From contig NZ_CP054916.1 of the NCBI RefSeq assembly GCF_013364155.1, positions 8,648,001 to 8,712,000 of the forward strand: a DNA stretch of 64,000 nucleotides, given 5' to 3'. This stretch comes from Streptomyces sp. NA02950 (GTDB lineage: Bacteria > Actinomycetota > Actinomycetes > Streptomycetales > Streptomycetaceae). Shown here piece after piece: positions 7,985-15,584 of this stretch (position 1 is its first letter; every line of letters begins with the position of its first letter). The position numbers and the translations under genes are program-made. The notes under the pieces are model-generated. The model was not told the DNA's origin. It ran no database searches and saw only the letters and a program-made list of their open reading frames with translations.

Positions 7985-8540
7985 CGTTCGCCCCATCGAC
8001 GATCAGCTGTTGCAGGGCCGGGGCGTACAGATCGGCGATGTGCTCGGCGGTGGCCGCGGCCCCGGCCCCCGAGCGGTGGAGGCTGAGCGTGGCGCCCAGA
8101 CCGATCAGCTGGCCCGCGATCAGCTCGGCGCGCAGCGCGCGCTCCTCACCGGGCAGCCGCTCGGTGAGCCGGGCGGTGACCTGTTCCCGGAAGCGCTCGC
8201 GCAGCAGGGAGCGTTCATCGGTGTTGCCGAGCGAGAAGACCACTCGCAGCAGGGGGTCCATCAGCTCGGCGCGCCGGGTGGTCACCAGGCTCAGCACCAT
8301 ATGGCGGCCGAGGACCGCCGGCGGTGCGGCCAGCAGCTCGTCTGCCGCGCCGCCGAAATCGGCGACGCTGTTGAACAGCCGCTCCTTGCTGCCGAAGTGC
8401 TTGACGACGGGGGAGGGGCTGATCCCGGCGTCCGCCGCGATCCCGCGGAGGGTCACCTCGGCGTACGGCTGCTGGGTGAAGGCCCGCCGGGCGGCGCGCT
8501 GGATGGCCTGCCGGCCCGTTTCGCCGACGGGGTCGGTCAT
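7830..8540 (-). CDS. TetR family regulator with element-derived C-terminal tail
   Basis: Starts MTDPVGETGRQAIQRAARRA; HTH region AEVTLRGIAADAGISPSPVV and KHFGSKERLFNSV. The ligand domain runs to about residue 185 (ALQQLIVDGANE). The following 51 residues (CRVSQGSPRSPPRHAR onward) are encoded by the inverted-repeat element and are basic low-complexity sequence unlike a TetR tail; the stop codon lies inside the left repeat. The native protein probably ended near codon 186. The DNA-binding and most of the ligand domain are intact, so it may still work. Confidence 0.8.
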   Translation of the reverse strand: MTDPVGETGRQAIQRAARRAFTQQPYAEVTLRGIAADAGISPSPVVKHFGSKERLFNSVADFGGAADELLAAPPAVLGRHMVLSLVTTRRAELMDPLLRVVFSLGNTDERSLLRERFREQVTARLTERLPGEERALRAELIAGQLIGLGATLSLHRSGAGAAATAEHIADLYAPALQQLIVDGANECRVSQGSPRSPPRHARSLRWPKARAGPLRGLPRRLAIARARTPRYRSNRG

Positions 8541-8605
8541 GGTTCTCCTCGCTGCGTACGGCGTGGTGCGGGCGCGTAGCGCAACGCGAGCGCCGGTACG
8601 GCGCC

Positions 8606-8654
8606 CAGGGGTGCACAGCTGTTCACCTTCCGGGTAAACCTCTGTGCACCCCTG
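8606..8654. promoter_or_regulatory. Hairpin with nested palindrome: terminator and/or TetR operator
   Basis: CAGGGGTGCACAG (8606-8618) is perfectly inverted at 8642-8654. Within the loop, 8621-8639 reads as an imperfect palindrome, GTTcACC-5-GGTaAAC. The structure lies 44 nt past the stop of the secreted-protein gene, where a terminator would be, and about 80 nt upstream of the TetR start, where an autoregulatory operator would be. Confidence 0.45.
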
Positions 8655-8697
8655 CGGCGCCCGCCGCCGCACCGGGCGGCGGCGGGGGGCGGCGGGA

Positions 8698-9468
8698 TCA
8701 GCCCACGCGCTCGATCCGGGCATTGCGGATCAGGAACTTCCCGGCCTCGCGGACCTGCTCGAACGCGGCGTTGTTGAGCAGGGCGCAGCTGCCCGAGGTC
8801 GAGGTGACGGAGACGGTGGTGGACTTGTTGTTGTCCAGGTTGGTCACCTTCAGCTTGGTGCCGACCGGGAACTCGCTGCTGGAGGCGGCCGGAGCGCCGC
8901 CCTCACCGGACAGCGTCACGGTCGAGCCCTTGCAGACGACCTCGCCCGCGGCGGCCGCGCCACCGGCGTCGTCGGCGCCGCCCGCTTGGTCGTCCGCGCC
9001 GCCGGCCTGGTCGTCGGCGCCGCCCGCTTGGTCGTCCGCGCCGCCGGCCTGGTCGTCGGCGCCGCCCGCCTGGTCGTCCGCCGCGCCTTCGTTGCCCGCG
9101 GCCTGGTCGTCGGCGCCGCCCGCCTGGTCGTCCGCCGCGCCTTCGTTGCCCGCGGCCTGGTCCGCGCTCTCGCCGACCTCACAGCCCGACGCCTCCTGCT
9201 TGCGCTTGATCTCCTCGACCACGGCCTCGCGGTTCTCGATCCGCGCCTGGGACTGAGCGTCCGGGTTGGCCTTCTGGTCCGCGATGAACTTCTCGTTGTT
9301 GGCCAGCGCCTGGGCCAGTCCGGCGCAGGCCGAGGAGGACTGGGCCGCCCCGTCGGTGCTGGCGTTACTGGTCGCCGCCATCACTCCGGCGCCGGTGCCC
9401 GCCAGGGCGAGCGAGCCGACCAGCAGGCCGAGCTTCTTCTTGCGGCTGAGGGTCCTCTTGCGTGTCAT
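8698..9468 (-). CDS. Secreted protein with ADDQAGG repeats
   Basis: A 256-aa protein. A basic start MTRKRTLSRKKKLG and a hydrophobic core LLVGSLALAGTGAGVMAA form a signal peptide, probably cleaved near ATSNA. Residues about 35-95 are a charged helical region (NNEKFIADQKANPDAQS). Residues about 97-165 are a tandem repeat of AADDQAGG/GADDQAGG/AAGNEG units, strongly acidic and flexible. The C-terminal 80 residues form a small beta domain (VVCKGSTVTLSGEGG, VGTKLKVTNLDNNKSTTVSV) with two Cys that could pair. That domain resembles a small double-psi barrel (RlpA-like), but I cannot confirm it. The low-complexity region recalls the tail of the protease at 45464. Confidence 0.75.
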   Translation of the reverse strand: MTRKRTLSRKKKLGLLVGSLALAGTGAGVMAATSNASTDGAAQSSSACAGLAQALANNEKFIADQKANPDAQSQARIENREAVVEEIKRKQEASGCEVGESADQAAGNEGAADDQAGGADDQAAGNEGAADDQAGGADDQAGGADDQAGGADDQAGGADDQAGGADDAGGAAAAGEVVCKGSTVTLSGEGGAPAASSSEFPVGTKLKVTNLDNNKSTTVSVTSTSGSCALLNNAAFEQVREAGKFLIRNARIERVG

Positions 9469-9906
9469 CTCCGACTCCTTTTTCCGACTGCCCGCATCTC
9501 CATACGGGCGGGGTCCGGAGTCGTTTCAGAGCGTTCGGAAATTTCTCCCACGAATATTCTTGAGGATTGCACAGAAAGGTGCATTCCGGGCTGGACCTTA
9601 ATGAAGCCTTAAGCGTTAATGAAGGCTTAAGGTGGAATGCCCGGAGCGGCAGTCTGCCAGGTCAGTGCCCTTGTGTGCATGGGCGGTTGTGCGGGTGTGC
9701 CGGTCGTACGAGGCAATGCGCGGTGTGTCGCGGAATCGTGAGGGGGTCCACCGGAGCGGGAACTCCACCGCAATTCCGGACCCCCGGAACGCGGCCTCAC
9801 GGATCCCTCGAGGGCGCGGTGGGGCCGTTTTCTCCGTCATCCATCCGCGCCGCCGGACCCGCCGCCGAAGATCACGCAACGCCCCGTGTGATGTAGGGTT
9901 TTTGCT
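9469..9906. other. 438-bp intergenic region between divergent genes
   Basis: No coding sequence is supported here. It holds the AT-rich repeat cluster at 9581-9640 (listed separately) and, just before the phosphatase start, TGTAGGGTTTTTG (9892-9904). That segment could serve as a -10-like TAGGGT or as an AGGG ribosome site. Confidence 0.5.
9581..9640. promoter_or_regulatory. AT-rich tandem 16-mers inside an inverted repeat, probable protein-binding site
   Basis: TTAATGAAGCCTTAAG (9598-9613) and TTAATGAAGGCTTAAG (9616-9631) are direct repeats with an 18-bp period. They are flanked by GCATTCC (9581-9587) and its inverse GGAATGC (9634-9640), and CCTTAA/TTAAGG arms add a second level of symmetry. 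AT-rich symmetric DNA is rare in this sequence. It lies 113 nt upstream of the secreted-protein start and about 270 nt upstream of the phosphatase. Confidence 0.5.
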
Positions 9907-12705
9907 ATGAATGGGCGACTTGCCCTGCTTGCTGCCGTGGACCGGGACACCACGGAGAGCGAAGTCTTCCGGCTGGCCCTTCAGCACGCGGTGGCCGAGC
10001 TCGGCGGCCTCGGCGGAATGGTGCATCTGCGGGGTCCCATGTCCGCGTTGCGTCTGGTGTCCTCGGCCGGGCTGCCCCCGGCCCACACTCTCCCCTGGGA
10101 GATCGTCCTCCAGGAGGGCGAGGCCGCGCCCGCCCAGGCCGTCCGCCGGGGTCATCAGGTCTGGGTGCCCGAGCCCGGGCCGGACGACACCGGGCTCCGT
10201 ACCGGTATGGCCGCCGTCCCGGTCTTCGACGGTGACCGCACCGCCGGTGCGCTCACCGTCTGGAGCGGGGACCGCGGAGAGCCGGCCGATGAGCAGTGGG
10301 CCTTTCTGCGGGCCGTGGCCGCCTGGGCCGAGGGACGGATGAGGCAGGCGCCCCCGCCCGCCCGCCCGCCGCAGGAGGCGTCGATCGGCAGCCACCTCAC
10401 CACCGCCCGCCGGACCGTGGAGGTCGGCACCTGGGACTGGAACATCCGCACCGGTGAACTGGCCTGGGACGAGGCGGCCATGAAGGTCTACGGCACCGAT
10501 CCGGCCGACTTCGTCCCCAGCGTCGAGAGCTGGATGAAGATCGTCCACCCCGATGACCTCCCCTCGACCCTCGCCGCCGCCCAGCAGGCGATCCGCGACC
10601 GCGGTGTCTTCGCGGCCGAGTACCGGGTACGCCGCCCAGACGGCGGCTACGGCTGGACCCAGGCCCGCGCCCGGGTGATCGTCGACGACCGGGGCGAACC
10701 GGTCCGGATGGTCGGCCACGGATGGGACAGCACCGAGGCCCGCTCGGTCTCCGACGCGCTCAGCCGCGCCCTGCGCCATATGACCGACGGCTTTCTCGCC
10801 CTCGACGACACCGCGCGGATCGCCTTCGTCAACCTGGAGGCGGAGCGCACCCTGGGCTCCTCCGAGGAGGAGCTGATCGGCCAGGTGCTGTGGGAACTGC
10901 CCAGCCTGCGGCGGGTGCCGGGACTGGAGGAGCGCTGCCGGAAGGCGACCGGCTCCGCCACCCCGGCCGGGTTCGAGATCCAGCTGCCGGACACCGGGCA
11001 CTGGTACCACCTGCGTCTGGTCCCCGTGCCGGGCGGCACCACCTGCTACTTCTCCGATGTCACCGAGCGGCGGCGGCACGACGCCGAACGCGAGGACGCC
11101 GAACGGGCCGCCGCCCGCCGCGCCGCCCGTATCTCCGAACTGACCGCGGCCCTGGCCAAGGCGACCACCTCCCGGGACGTGGTGGACGCGGTGGCGCGCC
11201 GGGTGCTGCCGCCGTTCGGCGCCACCGGTCTGATCGTCCAGGCCATCGAGGACAACCGCGCCTACAACGTCGGAGCCGTCGGCTACTCCCGGGAGTTCCT
11301 CGCGGGGATGGACGGCAATCGCGTCTCGGCGTCCACCCCGATCGCCCACGCGATGCGCACCGGCGAACCCCTCTTCGTCTCCTCCGCGCAGGAGTACGCC
11401 GACCGCTACCCGAATCTGGCCGACCGTCCGCACGCCGTCGGCAAGCAGTCCTGGGCGTTCCTGCCGCTGACCGCCTCCGGCCGTCCCTTCGGCGCCTGTG
11501 TGATCAGTTTCGACCGGCCGCGCCGGCTCACCGGCGAGGAACGCACCCTGCTGACCGCGATCGCCGCCCTCGTCGCCCAGGCCCTGGAGCGCGCCCGGCT
11601 GTACGACGCCGAGCACACCCGGGCACAGGAGTTGCAGCGCGGCTTGCTGCCCCGCGAACTCCCCTCGCCGCCCGCCTGCACGGCCGTCGCCCGCTATCTC
11701 CCCGCCGGGCAGGGCATGGAGGTCGGCGGCGACTGGTACGACATCATCCCGCTCTCCGCGGAGCAGGTCGCTTTCGTCATCGGCGATGTGATGGGCCACG
11801 GGCTGTCCGAGGCGGCCACGATGGGGAGGCTGCGCACCGCCGTCCACACCCTCGCCCATCTCGAGCTGCCCCCCGACGAGATCATGAGCCATCTCAACGA
11901 GATCGTGGGCGGCCTCGGCGCGGACTCCTACGCCACCTGTCTGTACGCCCTCTACGACTCGACCACCCGCAGCTGCACCTTCGCCCGCGCCGGACATCCG
12001 CCACCCGCGGTGGTCCACCCCGACGGCACCGCGTACTTCCCCGGGGTGATCCCCGACCCGCCGCTGGGAGCCGCCGTCCCGCCCTTCGACACCGTCGATC
12101 TGACGCTGCCCGAGGGCAGTCTGCTCGCCCTCTACACCGACGGCCTGGTGGAATCGGCGGAGCGCGACATCGACGAGGGCCTGGGCCGGCTCTCCCGGCT
12201 GCTGCGCGATTCCCGGAACCTGGATCTGCACCGTGTCTGCGACGCCGTCACCGCCGGTCTGCTCCCCGCCGAGCAGCAGACCCCCGACGACGCCGCGCTG
12301 CTGGTGGTCCGGGTGCACGGACTGTCCCGCGGGCAGATGGCCTCCTGGCCGCTCCCGGAGGATCCGCGGGCGGCGGGGGAGGCCCGTAAGCACGTCCGCG
12401 AACAGCTCACCCTCTGGGGTCTCGACGAACTGGCCATGACCACCGAACTGCTGGCCAGCGAGCTGGTCGCCAATGTGGTGCGGCATGCCAAGGGGCCGGT
12501 GCGGCTGCGGCTGCTGCGCAGCGCCAGCCTGGTCTGCGAGGTCTCCGACGGCAGTCTGACCACCCCGCGGATCCGCCGCGCCCTGGAGACGGACGAGGGG
12601 GGACGCGGACTCCAGCTGATCTCCGCTCTGTGTGAGCGGTGGGGCACCCGTTACACCGCCACCGGCAAGAGCATCTGGACCGAGCAGGCCCTGCCCGCAC
12701 CCTGA
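9907..12705 (+). CDS. Multi-domain PAS/GAF sensor PP2C (SpoIIE) phosphatase with HATPase
   Basis: A 932-aa soluble signalling protein. Domains in order: GAF-like (about 1-145), PAS (170-285, TWDWNIRTGELAWDEAAMKVYG), PAS (295-405), a short coiled linker, GAF (420-575), SpoIIE/PP2C phosphatase (600-790: GGDWYDIIPL, VIGDVMGHGLSEAA, FARAGHPPP, ALYTDGLVE) and an RsbW-like HATPase (810-930, with ELVANVVRHA as the N-box). The metal-binding aspartates of the phosphatase are present. Such proteins set sigma-factor activity by dephosphorylating anti-anti-sigma proteins, while the kinase domain rephosphorylates them. No anti-anti-sigma gene is adjacent. Confidence 0.92.
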   Translation: MNGRLALLAAVDRDTTESEVFRLALQHAVAELGGLGGMVHLRGPMSALRLVSSAGLPPAHTLPWEIVLQEGEAAPAQAVRRGHQVWVPEPGPDDTGLRTGMAAVPVFDGDRTAGALTVWSGDRGEPADEQWAFLRAVAAWAEGRMRQAPPPARPPQEASIGSHLTTARRTVEVGTWDWNIRTGELAWDEAAMKVYGTDPADFVPSVESWMKIVHPDDLPSTLAAAQQAIRDRGVFAAEYRVRRPDGGYGWTQARARVIVDDRGEPVRMVGHGWDSTEARSVSDALSRALRHMTDGFLALDDTARIAFVNLEAERTLGSSEEELIGQVLWELPSLRRVPGLEERCRKATGSATPAGFEIQLPDTGHWYHLRLVPVPGGTTCYFSDVTERRRHDAEREDAERAAARRAARISELTAALAKATTSRDVVDAVARRVLPPFGATGLIVQAIEDNRAYNVGAVGYSREFLAGMDGNRVSASTPIAHAMRTGEPLFVSSAQEYADRYPNLADRPHAVGKQSWAFLPLTASGRPFGACVISFDRPRRLTGEERTLLTAIAALVAQALERARLYDAEHTRAQELQRGLLPRELPSPPACTAVARYLPAGQGMEVGGDWYDIIPLSAEQVAFVIGDVMGHGLSEAATMGRLRTAVHTLAHLELPPDEIMSHLNEIVGGLGADSYATCLYALYDSTTRSCTFARAGHPPPAVVHPDGTAYFPGVIPDPPLGAAVPPFDTVDLTLPEGSLLALYTDGLVESAERDIDEGLGRLSRLLRDSRNLDLHRVCDAVTAGLLPAEQQTPDDAALLVVRVHGLSRGQMASWPLPEDPRAAGEARKHVREQLTLWGLDELAMTTELLASELVANVVRHAKGPVRLRLLRSASLVCEVSDGSLTTPRIRRALETDEGGRGLQLISALCERWGTRYTATGKSIWTEQALPAP

Positions 12706-13085
12706 CCGTGCGGCGGCGGGGAGAGCGGGGAGGGCGGAACGTGCCACCACCCACGGGGGGACCGACGCGCACTCAGGTACGGTGCCGGGCACCGTGAACA
12801 CGTCGGGCCGTGGTGCTCGGCGGCGACGGTGCTGGTCATCGCGCCGGGCCCGCCCGTACGGCGGAGCACCCGTTCCGCGGCTCTCTCCGCCGCGCGCCTC
12901 CACTCTCACCCCGCCCCGGCCACCCGCGCAATTCCCTTGTCACGCCTCTGACACCGGATCGCCGTGTTTTTGACGCCACCTTTACGTCCGCCGCACCGCC
13001 CCGCGCGGTGTCCGGTGCTCCCGGTGGCCGCCAACTCCCCGCTGACCAGCGGTGACAGCCGCCCCGATACGCTCGTCCGGCCCCC
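12706..13085. other. 380-bp intergenic region with a 17-bp palindrome
   Basis: The only structure I can support is ACGGTGCCGGGCACCGT (12779-12795), a perfect 8-1-8 palindrome about 75 nt after the phosphatase stop; it may be a terminator or an operator. No coding frame with Streptomyces codon use was found. Confidence 0.4.
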
Positions 13086-13811
13086 ATGCCCCGACGCACC
13101 GAGGTGAACCCCGTGGACTTGCGGCCGTACGAGCTGAAGCGGATGGAACGTCGGCTCGGCGGTGCGGCCACCTGGGGCACCTGGTGTGAGATCGGACGGA
13201 TCCCCCCGCCGCCCGCCGAGGTCCGCGCCGCCGCCGGCGGCGGGCGTCTGCGGCCCGGGTTCATCCGTCCGCATGTCCTGCTCGGCTACCTGCTGGTGGC
13301 ACCCGTCATCCTGCTGGGCGTGGCGGTCCCCCTCGCCTTCGCCCTGCTCGGGGCCGCACTGGAAGCCGTTCACCGGGCCTTCTCGGCCACCGCGCGGGGG
13401 ACGGCACGCCACGAGAAGGAGCAGCAGAGGGAGAAGGAGTCGCGGCACCAGGAGAAGGAGGAGAACGACGCGGCCGAACTGACCGCGCACCGGCTCGACG
13501 AGACCTTCGACGGCGACTGGAGCGGCCGCGCCGGACAGCTCCTGCTGCGGTGGTACGGGATGTCCAGCTATCCCCGGAGGCTGCTGCTGCGCACCGACAC
13601 CCATCTGGTCATCGCCGGACCGCGGCGCCGGGTGGCCACCGGATCCCTCAGGAAGTCGCGGGTGCTGGAGCGGATACCCCTGGAGGAGGTGGCCGTCGAG
13701 ACCCCGCTGCCCGGGCGGACCACCGTCAACCGGCTGCGATTCCAGGACGGTTCATGGCTGGTCCTCACCCGTGTCCAGGACGAGGGGCTGCTCGGCCGGC
13801 TCAGCTTCTGA
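13086..13811 (+). CDS. Hypothetical membrane protein
   Basis: Up to 241 aa. One strong hydrophobic stretch (PHVLLGYLLVAPVILLGVAV and the residues after it, about 62-95) is followed by a highly charged coiled-coil-like segment (HEKEQQREKESRHQEKEEND) and a C-terminal beta-rich domain (PRRLLLRTDTHLVIAGPRRR) that resembles a PH-like fold. A GTG at 13113 (MDLRPYELKRMERRLGG), with GAGGTGA just upstream, is a better start than the ATG at 13086. Conserved hypothetical in style; function unknown. Confidence 0.7.
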   Translation: MPRRTEVNPVDLRPYELKRMERRLGGAATWGTWCEIGRIPPPPAEVRAAAGGGRLRPGFIRPHVLLGYLLVAPVILLGVAVPLAFALLGAALEAVHRAFSATARGTARHEKEQQREKESRHQEKEENDAAELTAHRLDETFDGDWSGRAGQLLLRWYGMSSYPRRLLLRTDTHLVIAGPRRRVATGSLRKSRVLERIPLEEVAVETPLPGRTTVNRLRFQDGSWLVLTRVQDEGLLGRLSF

Positions 13812-13949
13812 CCGGACGCGGTGGTGGCGCACCCGGTGCGGGGTGTGGTGCTCAGGTGGCATTTCGGTCTCATCCCTACACATCGTCCCGCTCGCCCGAT
13901 ACAGTGCCTCTCCCCCCACGAGCCTCAACCACCACATAAGGGGGGACCC

Positions 13950-14570
13950 ATGTCCATTCGCACCACGGTGCTCCTCGTCGCCGCCCTCGGACTGTCGCTG
14001 ACCGCATGCGGCACCGAGGACGGCACCACCGTGGACACCAAGCCCCAGGCCGAGGCGTCCCCGTCGGCCGTCGGGAGCCCGGAGGGCGCCAACGCCGCGG
14101 ACGCCCCGCGGGACGAGGCCACCACCGGCGGACCCCTGGGCCAGGGGGTGTCGACGGTCGGCGACACCATCAGCCTCAAGGGCGCGGAGGACGGCGAGGA
14201 ACTGGACGTCACCCTGGTGAAGTGGCTCGACCCCGCCAAGAGCGCAGACCGGCACACCATTCCCACCTTCGGCAAGCGCTGGGTCGCCGCGCAGATCCGT
14301 CTCGTCAACACCGGCTCCGCCACCTACCGGGACAGTCCGCCGGACTGCGTCCGGGTCGCCGACGCCGAGGGGCGGCGCTACGACGCCACCGTCGCCGACA
14401 TCGCCGCCGGGTCCTCGATGGCGACCGAACTGAAACTGGCCAAGGGTGACAAGGCCGTGGGCTGGGTGGTCGCCGAGGTGCCCAAGGGGGCCGCGGTGAC
14501 CTCGCTCCAGTTCATCGCGAGCGGCGGCGCGGCCGACGAGACCGGCCAGTGGGCGGTCCGCGAGGGCTGA
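13950..14570 (+). CDS. Secreted lipoprotein, DUF4352-like
   Basis: A 206-aa lipoprotein: signal peptide MSIRTTVLLVAALGLSLTAC with lipobox LTAC (Cys20 the lipid site), a Thr/Pro/Ala linker to about residue 65, then an immunoglobulin-like beta domain (GDTISLKGAEDGEELDVTL, GKRWVAAQIRLVNTGSATY, VVAEVPKGAAVTSLQF) typical of DUF4352 proteins such as telomeric-repeat-binding-factor-2-like lipoproteins. Likely on the outer face of the membrane; role unknown. A strong AAGGGGGGA ribosome site precedes the ATG. Confidence 0.82.
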   Translation: MSIRTTVLLVAALGLSLTACGTEDGTTVDTKPQAEASPSAVGSPEGANAADAPRDEATTGGPLGQGVSTVGDTISLKGAEDGEELDVTLVKWLDPAKSADRHTIPTFGKRWVAAQIRLVNTGSATYRDSPPDCVRVADAEGRRYDATVADIAAGSSMATELKLAKGDKAVGWVVAEVPKGAAVTSLQFIASGGAADETGQWAVREG

Positions 14571-14629
14571 CGGCCGGGCGGCGGGCGCCGTCCGCGGCGC
14601 CGGGGCCGCCGTCTGCGACGATCACTGAC

Positions 14630-15421
14630 GTGGACTACCCGAATGACCAGGATCCCGGCGCCCCGGTCCGTGCCGGCATCCCCGAACACGGGCGCGTGCC
14701 CAAGTACTACGCGGTGAAGACACAACTCGCCGCGCTGCTGGACGATCTCGGCGAGGGCGGGCTGCTGCCGACCGAACGCGATCTGTCGGAGCGGTACGAG
14801 GTCGCGCGCGAGACCGTACGGCAGGCGCTGCGCGAGCTGTTGCTGGAGGGCCGGGTACGGCGGGCCGGACGGGGCACCGTGGTCGCGGGGCCGAAGCTGG
14901 CGCAGCCGCTGGCGCTGGCCAGCTACACCGAGGGCGTACGGCGACAGGGGCTGCGCCCGGGGCGTACCCTCATCGGCCTCGACCGGTTCCCGTGCCCGGA
15001 AAGGCTGGCGGACGAGGCCGGGCTCGAGCGCGGCGAACCGGTGTGGCACCTGGAACGTGTGCTGCTCGCGGACGACGAGCGGGTCGGTCTGGAGAGCACC
15101 TATGTGGCGGTGGGGCGGGTGCCGCGGCTGGACACCGACTTCGACCCCGACTCGTCCTTCTACCTCTATCTCCGCGACCGGCTCGGCATTTCCTTCGGCG
15201 ACGCGGACGAACGGCTGGAGACGGTGCTGGCCACACCGCGCGAGGCACTGCTGATCGGGACACCGCCCGCGCTGCCGATGCTGCTGATCCACCGGGTGTC
15301 GCGGGACACCGAGGGGCGTCCGCTGGAGCGGGTCCGGTCGCTGTACCGGGGTGACCGGTTCAGCTTCACCACCCGTCTCCAACAGCGGGCCGGAACGAGC
15401 GACCAGGAAGCAAGCGACTGA
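14630..15421 (+). CDS. GntR family (HutC/PhnF-type) regulator of the phosphonate module
   Basis: A 263-aa protein from a GTG start. The N-terminal GntR winged helix reads KTQLAALLDDL, LPTERDLSERYEVARETVRQ and AGRGTVVAGPKLAQPL. The C-terminal UTRA ligand domain runs from about 100 to 245 (LASYTEGVRRQGLRPG, ERVLLADDERVGLESTYVAV, ALPMLLIHRVSRDTEGRP). PhnF-type regulators of this class often govern phosphonate or amino-sugar genes. It lies 163 bp upstream of and in the same direction as the FAD oxidoreductase and phosphonatase-like genes, and is inferred to be their local regulator. Confidence 0.88.
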   Translation: MDYPNDQDPGAPVRAGIPEHGRVPKYYAVKTQLAALLDDLGEGGLLPTERDLSERYEVARETVRQALRELLLEGRVRRAGRGTVVAGPKLAQPLALASYTEGVRRQGLRPGRTLIGLDRFPCPERLADEAGLERGEPVWHLERVLLADDERVGLESTYVAVGRVPRLDTDFDPDSSFYLYLRDRLGISFGDADERLETVLATPREALLIGTPPALPMLLIHRVSRDTEGRPLERVRSLYRGDRFSFTTRLQQRAGTSDQEASD

Positions 15422-15505
15422 GAAAAACGGGACGCATGCCCATATCGAGGGGCGCCGGATGGGCTCCGGGGTCCCTCTTTCTATGACGAAATGATAACGG
15501 GTCTG

Positions 15506-15523
15506 GTCCAAATTCGAGTGGAC
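15506..15523. promoter_or_regulatory. Candidate GntR operator
   Basis: GTCCA-8-TGGAC inverted repeat in the gap between the GntR gene and the FAD oxidoreductase. Two further copies of the half-site context, GTCTGGTCCA (15501-15510) and GTCCGGTCCA (15552-15561), are repeated 51 bp apart. HutC-class regulators commonly bind GGTCTAGACC-like sites, so the fit is plausible but untested. Confidence 0.4.
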
Positions 15524-15584
15524 GTTCACCATGGCGTTGCCAACCGGATGAGTCCGGTCCACCCGAACAAGGAGCGTCACCGAC

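Noticed and set aside
9111..9170. The GCC-rich repeats of the secreted-protein gene as a CRISPR-like array
   Set aside because: The repeats are coding (ADDQAGG units) without unique spacers and there are no cas genes.
9616..12909. A 1097-codon open frame antisense to the sensor phosphatase
   Set aside because: High GC removes stop codons on the opposite strand; the sense protein has complete domain motifs while the antisense product is low-complexity Gly/Arg/Gln sequence.
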